Origin: a bacterium
GTDB lineage: Bacteria > Sysuimicrobiota > Sysuimicrobiia > Sysuimicrobiales > Segetimicrobiaceae
NCBI GenBank assembly: GCA_035307765.1
Contig: DATGHU010000040.1
Location: 34,983 to 98,982, forward strand
DNA: 64,000 bases
Direction of reading: 5' to 3'
This document shows positions 26,776-35,179 of the stretch, piece after piece (within the stretch, counting starts at the first letter, position 1; every line of letters begins with the position of its first letter). Made by a program: the position numbers and the translations under genes. The notes under the pieces were generated by a model. The model saw only the letters and a list, made by a program, of their open reading frames with translations, made no database searches and was not told the origin of the DNA.

Positions 26776-27675
26776 GTGACATTGAACTTCGCGGGATCGA
26801 TAGGCCTTCCGCCTCACCCCTCTGGCGGGTTCGATCACGGGGACGTACATCTCCAGACGGGACGGGTGTTCGTCGCGCATACGGCGACGGGCGCCGTGGA
26901 AGTGATCGATGGCGCGCGCGGTGTCCACCGCGCCACGCTCCCGGGTTGTCCGGAATCGAGCGGGGTGCTGTGCGCTCAGGAGGAACATCTCATCTTCGCG
27001 GCAGCCCGCGGTGCCGGGAAGATCCTCGTCATCGGGGCAAGATCCAGAGATGTGATCAAGAACATCATCGTCGGACCGAACCCCAACGGCCTGGGCTGGG
27101 ATTCGCGCCGAAAGCGGCTCCTCGTGGTCGATGTCCAAGATTTTCGCGCCAGGCTCATCGACCCCTACGCCGGGGCTGTCGTCACCGAGGGTGAGTTGCC
27201 GGGGAGACCGCGATGGTGCGTCTACGACCCCACGGCCGATCGGTGGCTCGTGAACATCAAAGCGCCGGCCTGCGTAGCTTCCCTCGCAGCGGAGACCTTG
27301 GTGGGACAAGCCCGGTGGCCGGTGTCATCGGCAGGCCCCCACGGACTCGACCTGGACGTGGAGCACGGCCGGGCGTTTGTGGCCTGCGATGGCGGCAAGG
27401 TTATTGCGGCTGACCTCGCGAGCGGCCGGGAACTCGCGGGCGTCGCGATAGCCGGGGCGCCGGACGCGATATGGTACAACGCCGATCGCGCATACCTGTA
27501 CGTGGCCATTGGGCAACCCGGAGTTCTCGACGTCGTCGATACGAAAGAGATGGTCCTCGTCCAAGAGATCGTCACGGAGGCGGGTGCGCACACGACCGCC
27601 TTCGATCAGGCCCGGCAGCGCCTGTATCTGTTTCTCCCTCGCAGCCGCCAAGCGGTGGTTTACGAGGAGAACTAG
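26776..27675 (+). CDS. YncE-like beta-propeller protein
   Basis: 299 residues from GTG 26776. At least five repeated blades with the pattern GRVFVAHTATGAVEVIDGARG, HGRAFVACDGGKVIAADLASG and YNADRAYLYVAIGQPGVLDVVD. This is the YncE/SMP-30-like propeller architecture that serves as a binding scaffold. No signal peptide is present, which suggests a cytoplasmic role and is unusual for YncE-like proteins. It lies between the ChrB-domain gene and the broken chrA, 6 and 15 bases away, so it is part of a chr-type operon. Its function there is unknown. Confidence 0.85.
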   Translation: MTLNFAGSIGLPPHPSGGFDHGDVHLQTGRVFVAHTATGAVEVIDGARGVHRATLPGCPESSGVLCAQEEHLIFAAARGAGKILVIGARSRDVIKNIIVGPNPNGLGWDSRRKRLLVVDVQDFRARLIDPYAGAVVTEGELPGRPRWCVYDPTADRWLVNIKAPACVASLAAETLVGQARWPVSSAGPHGLDLDVEHGRAFVACDGGKVIAADLASGRELAGVAIAGAPDAIWYNADRAYLYVAIGQPGVLDVVDTKEMVLVQEIVTEAGAHTTAFDQARQRLYLFLPRSRQAVVYEEN

Positions 27676-27690
27676 CACGACCTCTGGAGA

Positions 27691-28011
27691 ATGCCCATGA
27701 ACCATCAAGCAATGACACGTCGGGTGCCCCTGTGGGACCTCTTCGTGTACTACCTCCGCCTGGGTGCCATCGGGTTCGGTGGCCCCGTTGCCCTCGTAGG
27801 ACAGATGGAGAAAGAACTCGTCCAGGAGCGCCGGTGGTTCGGGTGTGACCTCGGCCACCTTGTCCCACCCGGTCTCACCGTCGAGCGCTGGGATGATGTG
27901 CCGTTGGTCAGCGACGGGTTTCCGGCGGCCCGGGATGCCATCGTCAAACGTGTTCAGCAGTTGTTGGACCGATGCGAGGCCGCTGGTGAGGGCGAAATCT
28001 CGACCGAGTGA
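27691..28011 (+). pseudogene. chrA: Truncated chromate transporter ChrA
   Basis: Only the first about 50 codons are ChrA: VPLWDLFVYYLRLGAIGFGG and LVGQMEKELVQERRW are the conserved opening of the CHR transporter. After about 27838 the frame carries unrelated sequence and stops at 28011, so all remaining membrane helices are lost. The other two forward frames do not restore ChrA, which rules out a simple frameshift. The opposite strand of the 3' part also has a long open frame; which is coding is unclear. Confidence 0.75.
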
Positions 28012-28149
28012 GAGGCACCACCGGACCCCACGCAAGATACGCGGCGCCCGAGCGCCGATGACCAAGGGGGGCGTACAGGCTCCCTCCGGCCATTGGGGAG
28101 TGAGCGGGCAAACCGTCGGGGCCTCGTGACGGCCAACGACGCTTCATCC

Positions 28150-29115
28150 TTATAGGCCGTTCAGCGCGTATCGCGCCGGCAATCCACTCATCACTCGCCG
28201 GATGTTTTCGGCGGAATGGCGGGCGAGCGTTTCCAACCCCTCCTTCGTAAAACCGGCCACGTGTGGAGTCGCGATGACGGTGGGACACTGCAGGAGCGGG
28301 TCCTCCGGGTCGGGGGGCTCCTCCCAAAACACATCCACTCCCGCACCGGCCAAGCGCCCCTCTTGCAGCGCGGTCAACAGGGCCGTCTTATCGACAATCG
28401 ATCCGCGTGAAATGTTGATCAGAAACGCCGTGGGTTTCATGAGTCCAATCTCGCGTGTCCCGACGAACCCGGTCGTCTCCTTCAACAAGGGGAGGTGAAT
28501 CGAGACGAAGTCGCTCTCGCGCAGGAGCTCGGGCAACCGGTCAAATGGCTGGAGCCAGGTCAGCCCCAACTCATCCCGAATCCGTTCGTCCACCATCCGT
28601 TTCACCGCCCGCACGTTCATCTCAAACGCCCGGGCCATGCGAACCAGTGGGGTGCCTGTCCGTCCCACGCCGATCAGCCCCAGGGTTTTGCCCCGCAGCC
28701 CTAGGGTGAGCGGCTGGCCGGACCGTCGGGCCCGCAGCGATTCCTGGGTCTCCCGATACCGCTTGGCAAGCGCGAGGATCAGAAACATCGCATGCTCCGC
28801 GACGTAGGGTTCCCAGAGCAAATCCCGCGGGATGTTGCAGACCGGGATGCCCTTCTCCGTCGCATACGCCATATCGACCGCTTCGACATTGGCGCCTGGC
28901 CGCTGAATCAATCGCAAGTGTGGCGCAGCATCAATCACTTCCCTCGTCACCGGCACGCTCCTGACCAAAAGCACCTGGGCCGTCGCCACCTGGTCCCTCA
29001 GCGGCACCTCGGGGGAGAACTCCTCCACGAGGAACTCATCCCCCAGCATGGCCGCCAGCGCCCCCCCGGCGCTCAGGCCCGAACTCGCGATCTTCACCCG
29101 ACACTTCTCCATCAA
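28150..29115 (-). CDS. D-isomer-specific 2-hydroxyacid dehydrogenase
   Basis: 321 residues. NAD-dependent oxidoreductase of 2-hydroxy acids (phosphoglycerate-dehydrogenase-like). The nucleotide-binding fold has GLIGVGRTGTPLVRMARAF. The catalytic triad is visible: Arg in NISRGSIVD, Glu in VFWEEPPDPEDPL, and His in TPHVAGFT. The substrate-binding domain (LVRSVPVTREVI, RPGANVEAVD) flanks it. The substrate is not determined. A broken doxX lies divergently upstream. Confidence 0.93.
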   Translation of the reverse strand: MMEKCRVKIASSGLSAGGALAAMLGDEFLVEEFSPEVPLRDQVATAQVLLVRSVPVTREVIDAAPHLRLIQRPGANVEAVDMAYATEKGIPVCNIPRDLLWEPYVAEHAMFLILALAKRYRETQESLRARRSGQPLTLGLRGKTLGLIGVGRTGTPLVRMARAFEMNVRAVKRMVDERIRDELGLTWLQPFDRLPELLRESDFVSIHLPLLKETTGFVGTREIGLMKPTAFLINISRGSIVDKTALLTALQEGRLAGAGVDVFWEEPPDPEDPLLQCPTVIATPHVAGFTKEGLETLARHSAENIRRVMSGLPARYALNGL

Positions 29116-29295
29116 CGCCTCCTCCAGGCAGAAAGGTGCCAGCCCTCATGTTCGCTCAAACCGTCGCCCGAGCCCTCTGACGCCTTGGCCCGGACCAGAG
29201 GGCACAGATCCTCATCCACGCCGGCCGCGTCCGTGAACCCACAGTCTCGTCTGGAAATCTTGCGCTGGGCCCAGATCATTCACGGAGGCGACTTC

Positions 29296-29670
29296 ATGGA
29301 CGACTCTCCCTCGCGCAATCGTGATCTCGCATCCCTCGGCCTGCGAGTCGGATTGGGTGTGTTATTCATTCTCTCCGGGTGGGCAAAGTTGTCACATGTC
29401 GCGGCTGTCGTGGGCCTTTGGCAAAAGTTGCACCTGCCACTTCCGCACGTCTTCGGACCCATTCATGGCGTTGTGGAGTTCGGGGCGGCATCCTGCTGAT
29501 CGCAGGCTTGTTCACGCGACTCGCCGGCTATGGCGGTGGATATGTTCGGCGCGCTGTTTTTGGTAAAGATCCACACCCCGACCTTCATTCAGCAGGAGTG
29601 GTTGGCGTTTTGGATAAGCCTGGCACTCCTGGCCGTTGGTGCGGCCTTTTCCCCTGGATGCATTTCTTGA
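29296..29670 (+). pseudogene. DoxX-family membrane protein with two compensating frameshifts
   Basis: ATG 29296 (GGAGG 7 bases upstream) opens a DoxX-like protein (GLRVGLGVLFILSGWAKL). The frame hits a stop at 29497-29499. The DoxX sequence (GGILLIAGLFTRLAG) continues in another forward frame from about 29484. It then returns to the original frame at about 29530 (AMAVDMFGALFLVKIH), ending at 29670. One base is therefore lost within GGGGCGGC and one gained before 29530. If repaired, the product would be about 124 residues with four helices. The gene is either broken or carries two base errors. Confidence 0.75.
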
Positions 29671-29973
29671 GAAGCGCCGGGCTATGGGATCCCAACCAAC
29701 GGCTATCCAACACTAAGGTCCCCCGTGATTCGCACGCTCCCTGGGCCAATCGAGATTCCCGCCCCACTCGTGCCGGGCGGTTCCCGCCCCGTGTGCAACC
29801 CCGCCTAGCCGCGCGATCGAGCTGGAGTGGGGTCTGGACCACCCGCGCCGGTGCGGGGGCGATCGGTCTAGGCTCTCGGAGGGCGTGGCGAAGAACGGCT
29901 GGGGTCGCAAACGCCCCCATCCCGACCTGCTGACGCCACGGATCCCCGATCGACCGCCCGGCTGGTCGAATGC
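29671..29973. other. Intergenic stretch
   Basis: 303 bases between convergent genes. No supported gene, RNA or clear terminator was seen. Confidence 0.4.
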
Positions 29974-30180
29974 CTAGCGCCCGAGCGTTCTGGCCGCCCG
30001 CCACAGTGAGGCGGTCAACACCGCGCCCACCGCCGGCGGCAGCCAGAGCCAGGCCGGAAGATGTCGGTGCACCAATGCGGCGGCAACCGCCAGCGATCCG
30101 ACCACTCCCACCGCGACCGTCCAATCGTCGCCTACCACGAAAACGTACCAGAACATGAAGAACCGGAAGAGATAGCTCAC
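29974..30180 (-). CDS. Small two-helix membrane protein coupled to the upstream gene
   Basis: 68 residues starting at GTG 30180, whose TGA overlap (GTGA) with the upstream gene stop at 30177-30179 indicates translational coupling. Two hydrophobic segments (MFWYVFVVGDDWTVAVGVVG and LPAWLWLPPAVGAVLTASLW) bracket a short HRHLP loop. The upstream sequence is G-rich (GGGGGGCAGGGGG). No homologue was recognised. Probably a partner of the adjacent membrane protein. Confidence 0.6.
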   Translation of the reverse strand: MSYLFRFFMFWYVFVVGDDWTVAVGVVGSLAVAAALVHRHLPAWLWLPPAVGAVLTASLWRAARTLGR

Positions 30181-30950
30181 TCCCCCTGCCCCCCGCCGGC
30201 CAGAACGGGAGGAGGCGGCGGCCCCTGAATCTGGTAACGACTCAACCAGCGCACCAGTCCCCATGAGCAGAGAATGGTAAAAATCAAGATGGCGGGGATG
30301 GCGGCATCGGATCCCGGCCATTCCACCCCCGTCCCTTCGCCCGCGAAGAAGATGCCGAACGTCGAGAGCATTGCGCCAACGGCAAATTTCATGGTGTTTT
30401 CGGGCACCCGGCTGAGCGGGCGGTGAACCAGCACCCCGATTGCGACGACCAAAACCACGGCCGCGCCCGCCCCTCCCGCCGCAAGCGGAATGCTCCCTTG
30501 CGCGCTGCCGAAGGTCAGGACGATAAAGGCGACCTCCAGACCTTCCAGGAAGACGCCTTTGAACGCCAGCGTGAACGCGTACCAATCCACCCTCGAGGGA
30601 GCAACCGGGCCGCCGGCGCGGGCCAACTCCACCTCACGGCGATACGCGGCGTCTTCATCGTGAAGCGCTTTCATGCCGCTCGCGCGCAGGATGCCCTTGC
30701 GGAGCCACTGCAGGCCGAAGATGAGCAGGGCCGTGCCGACGATCAAGCGCAGGATCCCGATCGGGACGAGACTCAATGCAGGCCCGAGGACCACCACGAA
30801 TACGCTCAACGCCGCAATCGCGGCTCCCGCCCCCAGCCGGGTGGAGCGCCACCCGCGGGTCACACCGACCGCGAGGATGATCGTCAGCGCCTCGACCATT
30901 TCCACTGACGAGGCGAGAAACGACGCCAGAACCAGGAAAACGCTACCCAC
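30177..30950 (-). CDS. Multi-pass membrane protein of the COG4280 type
   Basis: 257 residues with about seven hydrophobic helices. The opening MGSVFLVLASFLASSVEMVEALTIILAVG places two Glu residues in the first helix, as in the E-x-x-E motifs of FTR1/TMEM165-like transporters, and a second acidic motif (VFLEGLEVAFIVLTFGSAQG) sits in helix 4. These repeats are typical of the uncharacterised COG4280 family, which I take it to be. A cation-handling role is suggested by the acidic helices but is inference. The C-terminus ends in a Pro-rich tail that overlaps the next gene. Confidence 0.7.
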   Translation of the reverse strand: MGSVFLVLASFLASSVEMVEALTIILAVGVTRGWRSTRLGAGAAIAALSVFVVVLGPALSLVPIGILRLIVGTALLIFGLQWLRKGILRASGMKALHDEDAAYRREVELARAGGPVAPSRVDWYAFTLAFKGVFLEGLEVAFIVLTFGSAQGSIPLAAGGAGAAVVLVVAIGVLVHRPLSRVPENTMKFAVGAMLSTFGIFFAGEGTGVEWPGSDAAIPAILIFTILCSWGLVRWLSRYQIQGPPPPPVLAGGGQGE

Positions 30951-31175
30951 AGGTCTCCCGAATGCGTGCGGGAGAAACGGAAGAGCGCCGGCACCGCACC
31001 GGCCCCCTCCCCCGCTCGCCGACGCTCAACGCCTCCCACCGGCGCGGCGGATCGACGGGACACCCCTCACCCCGTCCCGAACGACGGCCGGGCAAATCTT
31101 CAGGTGCGCGCCGGCGGGCCGGGAGCGCCCCCAGGCCGGATGCGGCGGCGTGGGACGATTAACGTCCAAGCCGTC

Positions 31176-32165
31176 TCACACGATCCGGTGCATCCAGAAC
31201 AGCGACACGCCCATGGTGAGGACGAAGAGCGCCGCCACGGCGATCGACGTCAACCCGCTGATCTCCGTCGGCTTTCGTTCCCACCCGATCACCCGCCCCA
31301 GCCGCGTGTACACCCGACTGAGCTCTGTCGTGGAGGCGACGCGCTGGTACGTCCCCCCCGTCACCTGGGCGATCTCCTTCAGCGTCTCCTCATCGAGGCG
31401 AACAAAAATGCTGCGGCCGCCGAGCTCGAGGAACGTCCCCTCGGGCGAGCCCAGCCCTACTGTGTAGACCTTGACCCGAAGCTGGCGCGCGACGACCGCG
31501 GCGTCCTCGGGCGGCGTCCCGCGGTTGCTTTGCCCGTCGCTCAAGAGCACCACCGTCGCCGGCCCCAGGGTATCCGGGGGGGGCGGCGTGACCGGCACCA
31601 CCGGCCCGAGCGTATTTTCGGGGCGCGACCGGCCCGGAAGCGCGTACACCGCTTCCAGGAGGCCGTCGCCGATCGCCGTCGCAAACTCCAGGGCCAATCC
31701 GTTGATCGCCTGGATCACGCGGTCATGATCGTCGGTCGGCGGGGTCACGAGGGTCGCGTAGCTGCTGAACGATACCAACCCCACCTTCGTTCCGCGAGGG
31801 AGCGCCCGAACAAACTCCACGGCGGCCTTCTTTGCGGCCTCGATGCGTGTCGGGACCACGTCCGTCGCCATCATGCTGCGGCTGACGTCAACGCTCAGCA
31901 TCACGACCGTGCGGTTGTCGGGAACCGGCACGGGGGCCATCGGCCGCGCCAGGGTGAAGATGACCGCGCAGAGGGTGAGGAGGTACAGGGCCGCCGGCAC
32001 ATGACGCCGCCAAGGCTTCCCGGCCGCCGCGGCTTGCACCACCAGGTCGAGGCTGGAATAGCGAACCCGGACCCGCGACGGCCGCCGGAGCAGCCAGACG
32101 TACCAGGCCACCAACGCCGGGATCAGGAGGTAGAGAAGGAGGGCCAGCGGCCACAGAAAGGTCAC
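31176..32165 (-). CDS. VWA-domain membrane protein (BatA/B-like), second copy
   Basis: 329 residues starting at GTG 32165, which overlaps the preceding stop as GTGA. Two N-terminal helices flank the short cytoplasmic linker; the VWA domain has the MIDAS DVSRS at 93-97, then a T-x-x-x-D pattern, and LLSDGQSN as the third acidic motif. A C-terminal helix completes the BatA-like topology. The periplasmic VWA would bind metal-dependent partners. It is the last gene of the MoxR-DUF58-VWA-VWA operon and a paralogue of the gene just upstream. Confidence 0.88.
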   Translation of the reverse strand: MTFLWPLALLLYLLIPALVAWYVWLLRRPSRVRVRYSSLDLVVQAAAAGKPWRRHVPAALYLLTLCAVIFTLARPMAPVPVPDNRTVVMLSVDVSRSMMATDVVPTRIEAAKKAAVEFVRALPRGTKVGLVSFSSYATLVTPPTDDHDRVIQAINGLALEFATAIGDGLLEAVYALPGRSRPENTLGPVVPVTPPPPDTLGPATVVLLSDGQSNRGTPPEDAAVVARQLRVKVYTVGLGSPEGTFLELGGRSIFVRLDEETLKEIAQVTGGTYQRVASTTELSRVYTRLGRVIGWERKPTEISGLTSIAVAALFVLTMGVSLFWMHRIV

Positions 32166-33196
32166 GGGAGGCGTCCCGTCCACAGCATCGAAATCACGCC
32201 TCCCACCAGCAGCAGGAGGCCCGCGCTCCCGACGACCATCGAGGAGACCTCTGTCTTGCGGGTCTCCCACCCGATCATGCGCCCGAGTTCGCGGTAGATC
32301 TGTTTCAGTTCCTGCGCCGACCCCGATATGAAGAATCGCCCGTCCGTGATCGCGGCGATCTGCTGGAGGAGGGCGGGATTGAACGGCACAAAGACCATCT
32401 GTCCCTGGTAGTTGAACACGCTCCCGCCTAAGGTCCCCAGGCCGATCGCGTAGATCTTCACCCTCTGCTGCTTGGCCAGCAGGGCGACCTTCAGCGGATC
32501 GGCGCTCCCGGCGTTCTGCCCGCCGTCGCTGATCAGGATGATCGCGGCGGGCGGGAGATCCTCGGGACGGACGGGCGCGGGGGACGGCTGGACGGCGGGC
32601 GGTTGGGCCGGCCCGAGCGGACCCGGACCCGCCTGCGCCTCCGGAAGGTCCACGATCCGTCCGGGGATCGCCTTGAGCGCGACCGCGATCCCATCGCCGA
32701 TCGCCGTGGCCTCCTGGGGTTTCAGCCCCGCGATCGCCTGCTTCACCGCTTCGTGGTCGGCAGTCGGCGGGATCATCAACGTCGCGTACGTGCTGAACGA
32801 CACCAGGCCGATCTTCGGTCCTTGCGGGAAGACGTCGACGAACGTCCGGGCAGCCACCTTCGCCGCCTCCAGCCGGCTCGGCGCCAAGTCGGGGGCCATC
32901 ATGCTGCCGCTGGTATCAACCGCGAGCAACACGACCGCCTTGTTCACCGGCAGCGGGATCGCCATGATCGGCCGGCTCACCGCCGCCAGCAGCAGCGCGA
33001 GGGCCAGGAAATAGAACCCCATGCTGATGTGGCGGCGCACCGCCGGCAGCGAGGTGGCGAGGCGCTCGAACAACGGCTGCTCGGCGAACCGGATCACCGC
33101 ATGCGTGCGGGCCCTACGCACGCCGATCGCATACCAGCCGACAAACGCCGGGAGCAACAGGAGCCCCCAGAGCATTACTGGCCAGGTGAATTCCAC
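32162..33196 (-). CDS. VWA-domain membrane protein (BatA/B-like), first copy
   Basis: 344 residues. N-terminal helix MLWGLLLLPAFVGWYAIGV, a second helix at about 62-80, then the VWA domain with MIDAS DTSGS at 94-98, T-x-x-D region TADHEA and ILISDGGQN. A Pro-rich insert (PAQPPAVQPSPAPV) sits in the domain and a C-terminal helix (about 320-340) ends it. It overlaps the DUF58 gene by 22 bases. Bat proteins cooperate with MoxR ATPases in stress tolerance or metallo-enzyme maturation. Confidence 0.9.
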   Translation of the reverse strand: MEFTWPVMLWGLLLLPAFVGWYAIGVRRARTHAVIRFAEQPLFERLATSLPAVRRHISMGFYFLALALLLAAVSRPIMAIPLPVNKAVVLLAVDTSGSMMAPDLAPSRLEAAKVAARTFVDVFPQGPKIGLVSFSTYATLMIPPTADHEAVKQAIAGLKPQEATAIGDGIAVALKAIPGRIVDLPEAQAGPGPLGPAQPPAVQPSPAPVRPEDLPPAAIILISDGGQNAGSADPLKVALLAKQQRVKIYAIGLGTLGGSVFNYQGQMVFVPFNPALLQQIAAITDGRFFISGSAQELKQIYRELGRMIGWETRKTEVSSMVVGSAGLLLLVGGVISMLWTGRLP

Positions 33197-34074
33197 CGAC
33201 GCCGCCTCCGAAAGGTCACGAACTTCAACAACGGATCCACCAGAGAGGTGCCGGTCGACAGGCTCAGCAGATCGACGGCCGCCCTCCGCATCATCTGAGC
33301 CAACTCGGCATCCCGCGTCGCGACCAACTGACGGTACGCGTCGCGCACGTTTCGGTCGGACGTATCTACCCAGACCTGCTGCCCGGTTTCCGGGTCCTGC
33401 AGGTAGACGCCTCCAACATCCGGCAGCTCTCGTTCACGGGGATCTTCGACCCGGACGGCAACGACGTCGTGCCGCTTGCTCAGTTCGGCCAGCGTCCCCT
33501 CCCAGCCCACCAGGGAATGGAAGTCTGAAATGAGGAAGAGCAGCGAGCGCCGCCGCACCACCCGGCCCAACTGGTGGAGCACGACGCTGAGATCGGTCCG
33601 ACCTCCACCCGACACCGTCGGCTCGGACGAGAGGGCGTGCACGATCCGAAGCGCCTGCAGCCGCCCCGTCCGCGGGGGAACAAACAGTTGCCCCCGGCGC
33701 CCGGGAAACCCAATCGCGCCGACCTTATCGCCGTGGCGGCTGATGATGTACGCCGCCACGCCGGCAAAGTCCACCGCGACCTGGCGCTTGAACTGCTGCA
33801 CGGTGCCAAAGTCCATCGACGGTGACAGATCGACGAGTAGCCAGGCGGTAAGCTCTTTCTCCTCCCGATACTGGCGGACGAAGATCTGGTTCATGCGCGC
33901 GGTGACGTTCCAGTCGATCCGGCGCACCTCGTCCCCGGGCTGATACTGACGCACCTCAGCCAGGTCGAGGCTGGGGCCGTAAAACACCCCCGTGTAGTCG
34001 CCGAACAGATAGCCGTCGAGGCGTCGGACGACCTTAAACTCGAGGCGCCTCAAGATTCGCTCGGGTGTCTCCAT
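33175..34074 (-). CDS. DUF58-domain protein (MoxR partner)
   Basis: 299 residues. The start ATG 34074 (METPERILRRLEFKVVRRLD) overlaps the moxR-like stop by 41 bases. The DUF58 signature YQPGDEVRRIDWNVTARMNQIFVRQYREEKE is present, followed by a degenerate VWA-like region (LLVDLSPSMDFG) with D-x-S-x-S. DUF58 proteins sit with MoxR ATPases in most bacteria and are thought to be substrate adaptors. It is the second gene of the operon. Confidence 0.92.
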   Translation of the reverse strand: METPERILRRLEFKVVRRLDGYLFGDYTGVFYGPSLDLAEVRQYQPGDEVRRIDWNVTARMNQIFVRQYREEKELTAWLLVDLSPSMDFGTVQQFKRQVAVDFAGVAAYIISRHGDKVGAIGFPGRRGQLFVPPRTGRLQALRIVHALSSEPTVSGGGRTDLSVVLHQLGRVVRRRSLLFLISDFHSLVGWEGTLAELSKRHDVVAVRVEDPRERELPDVGGVYLQDPETGQQVWVDTSDRNVRDAYRQLVATRDAELAQMMRRAAVDLLSLSTGTSLVDPLLKFVTFRRRRRWNSPGQ

Positions 34075-35113
34075 ACGGATCCCCAATGTGGACCTTTGGC
34101 ACTGACACGGCTTCAATGACCCGCTGCAGCAAATGCTCCGGCGTGATATCGTGGGCGAGCGCTTCGTACGACAGAAGGAACCGGTGGCGGAGAACCTCCG
34201 GGGCGAGATCGCGCACGTCCTCCGGCATGGCATATTCCCGTCCGCGGAGCAGGGCGAGGGCTTTCGCCCCGATGATCAAATTGAGGGAGCCCCGAGGGCT
34301 GCTGCCGTAGGCGATGAACTTCGTCAGATCTCCGAGCCCAAACTCCTGGGGGCGACGGGTGGCGGTCACGAGGCTCACCGCGTACTCGTGGAGCCTGGGG
34401 TCGACATACACCGCCTCAGCGATCTTCTGAAGCTGCAGCAGTTCGTCTCCGCGGATGATCTGGGAGACCGAGGGGGACTGCTCCGTAATCCGGTCCACGA
34501 CGGTCATTTCCTCGTGGAACGACGGATATGAGATCACGACCTTGAACATAAACCGATCGACCTGAGCCTCGGGGAGCGGATAGGTCCCCTCGCTCTCGAT
34601 CGGGTTTTGGGTCGCCAAAACGAGAAAGGGATCCGGCAACCGGAACGTTTCCTTGCCGATTGTCACCTGACGTTCCTGCATCGATTCGAGCAGGGCGGAT
34701 TGCACCTTGGCCGGCGCCCGGTTGATCTCGTCCGCGAGGACCAGGTTGGCGAAGACGGGACCCAGTTCGACCTCAAAGGTTCCCAGTTTTTGGTTGTAGA
34801 TCCGTGTCCCGATGAGATCGGCAGGGACGAGATCCGGGGTGAACTGGATGCGGCGGAACTGACAGTCCAAGACGTCCGCCGTGGTCTTGATCGCGAGCGT
34901 TTTGGCCAGCCCGGGCACTCCCTCGATCAGGATGTGTCCGCGCGAGAGGAGCGCCACCAAAATTCGCTCAAGCATCAGGTCCTGCCCGACGATGATCTTC
35001 TTGATTTCGTACAGGACCTTCCGCATCGTGCTCGCGGCCTGCCCGAAGGTCTCGGTCGGATAACGCAGAACCCGCATCCTGCGCTGCGGCTGCTCGTCGA
35101 CCACGACGTCCAC
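34034..35113 (-). CDS. MoxR-type AAA+ ATPase
   Basis: 359 residues from GTG 35113. Walker A GVPGLAKT at 65-72, Walker B LVLADE at 124-129, sensor 1 ATQNPIESEGTYPLPEAQVDRFMF with the Arg finger, and a C-terminal lid. MoxR ATPases act as chaperones that remodel or insert metal cofactors into partner proteins. It opens the operon with DUF58 and two VWA genes, the standard Bat arrangement. The ribosome site is weak; an in-frame ATG at residue 13 (MRVLRYPTETF) is an alternative start. Confidence 0.95.
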   Translation of the reverse strand: MDVVVDEQPQRRMRVLRYPTETFGQAASTMRKVLYEIKKIIVGQDLMLERILVALLSRGHILIEGVPGLAKTLAIKTTADVLDCQFRRIQFTPDLVPADLIGTRIYNQKLGTFEVELGPVFANLVLADEINRAPAKVQSALLESMQERQVTIGKETFRLPDPFLVLATQNPIESEGTYPLPEAQVDRFMFKVVISYPSFHEEMTVVDRITEQSPSVSQIIRGDELLQLQKIAEAVYVDPRLHEYAVSLVTATRRPQEFGLGDLTKFIAYGSSPRGSLNLIIGAKALALLRGREYAMPEDVRDLAPEVLRHRFLLSYEALAHDITPEHLLQRVIEAVSVPKVHIGDPYGDTRANLEAPRV

Positions 35114-35179
35114 CTCGTCTCTGGCGTGTCCGTGGATACTTATCGACCGGGCGGTCCGACTCCTACCATCCCTGCTAAC

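Noticed and set aside
27325..28065. A minus-strand frame across the propeller and chrA remnant
   Set aside because: Most of it is antisense to the propeller gene. Its outer part could be coding, but nothing was recognised.
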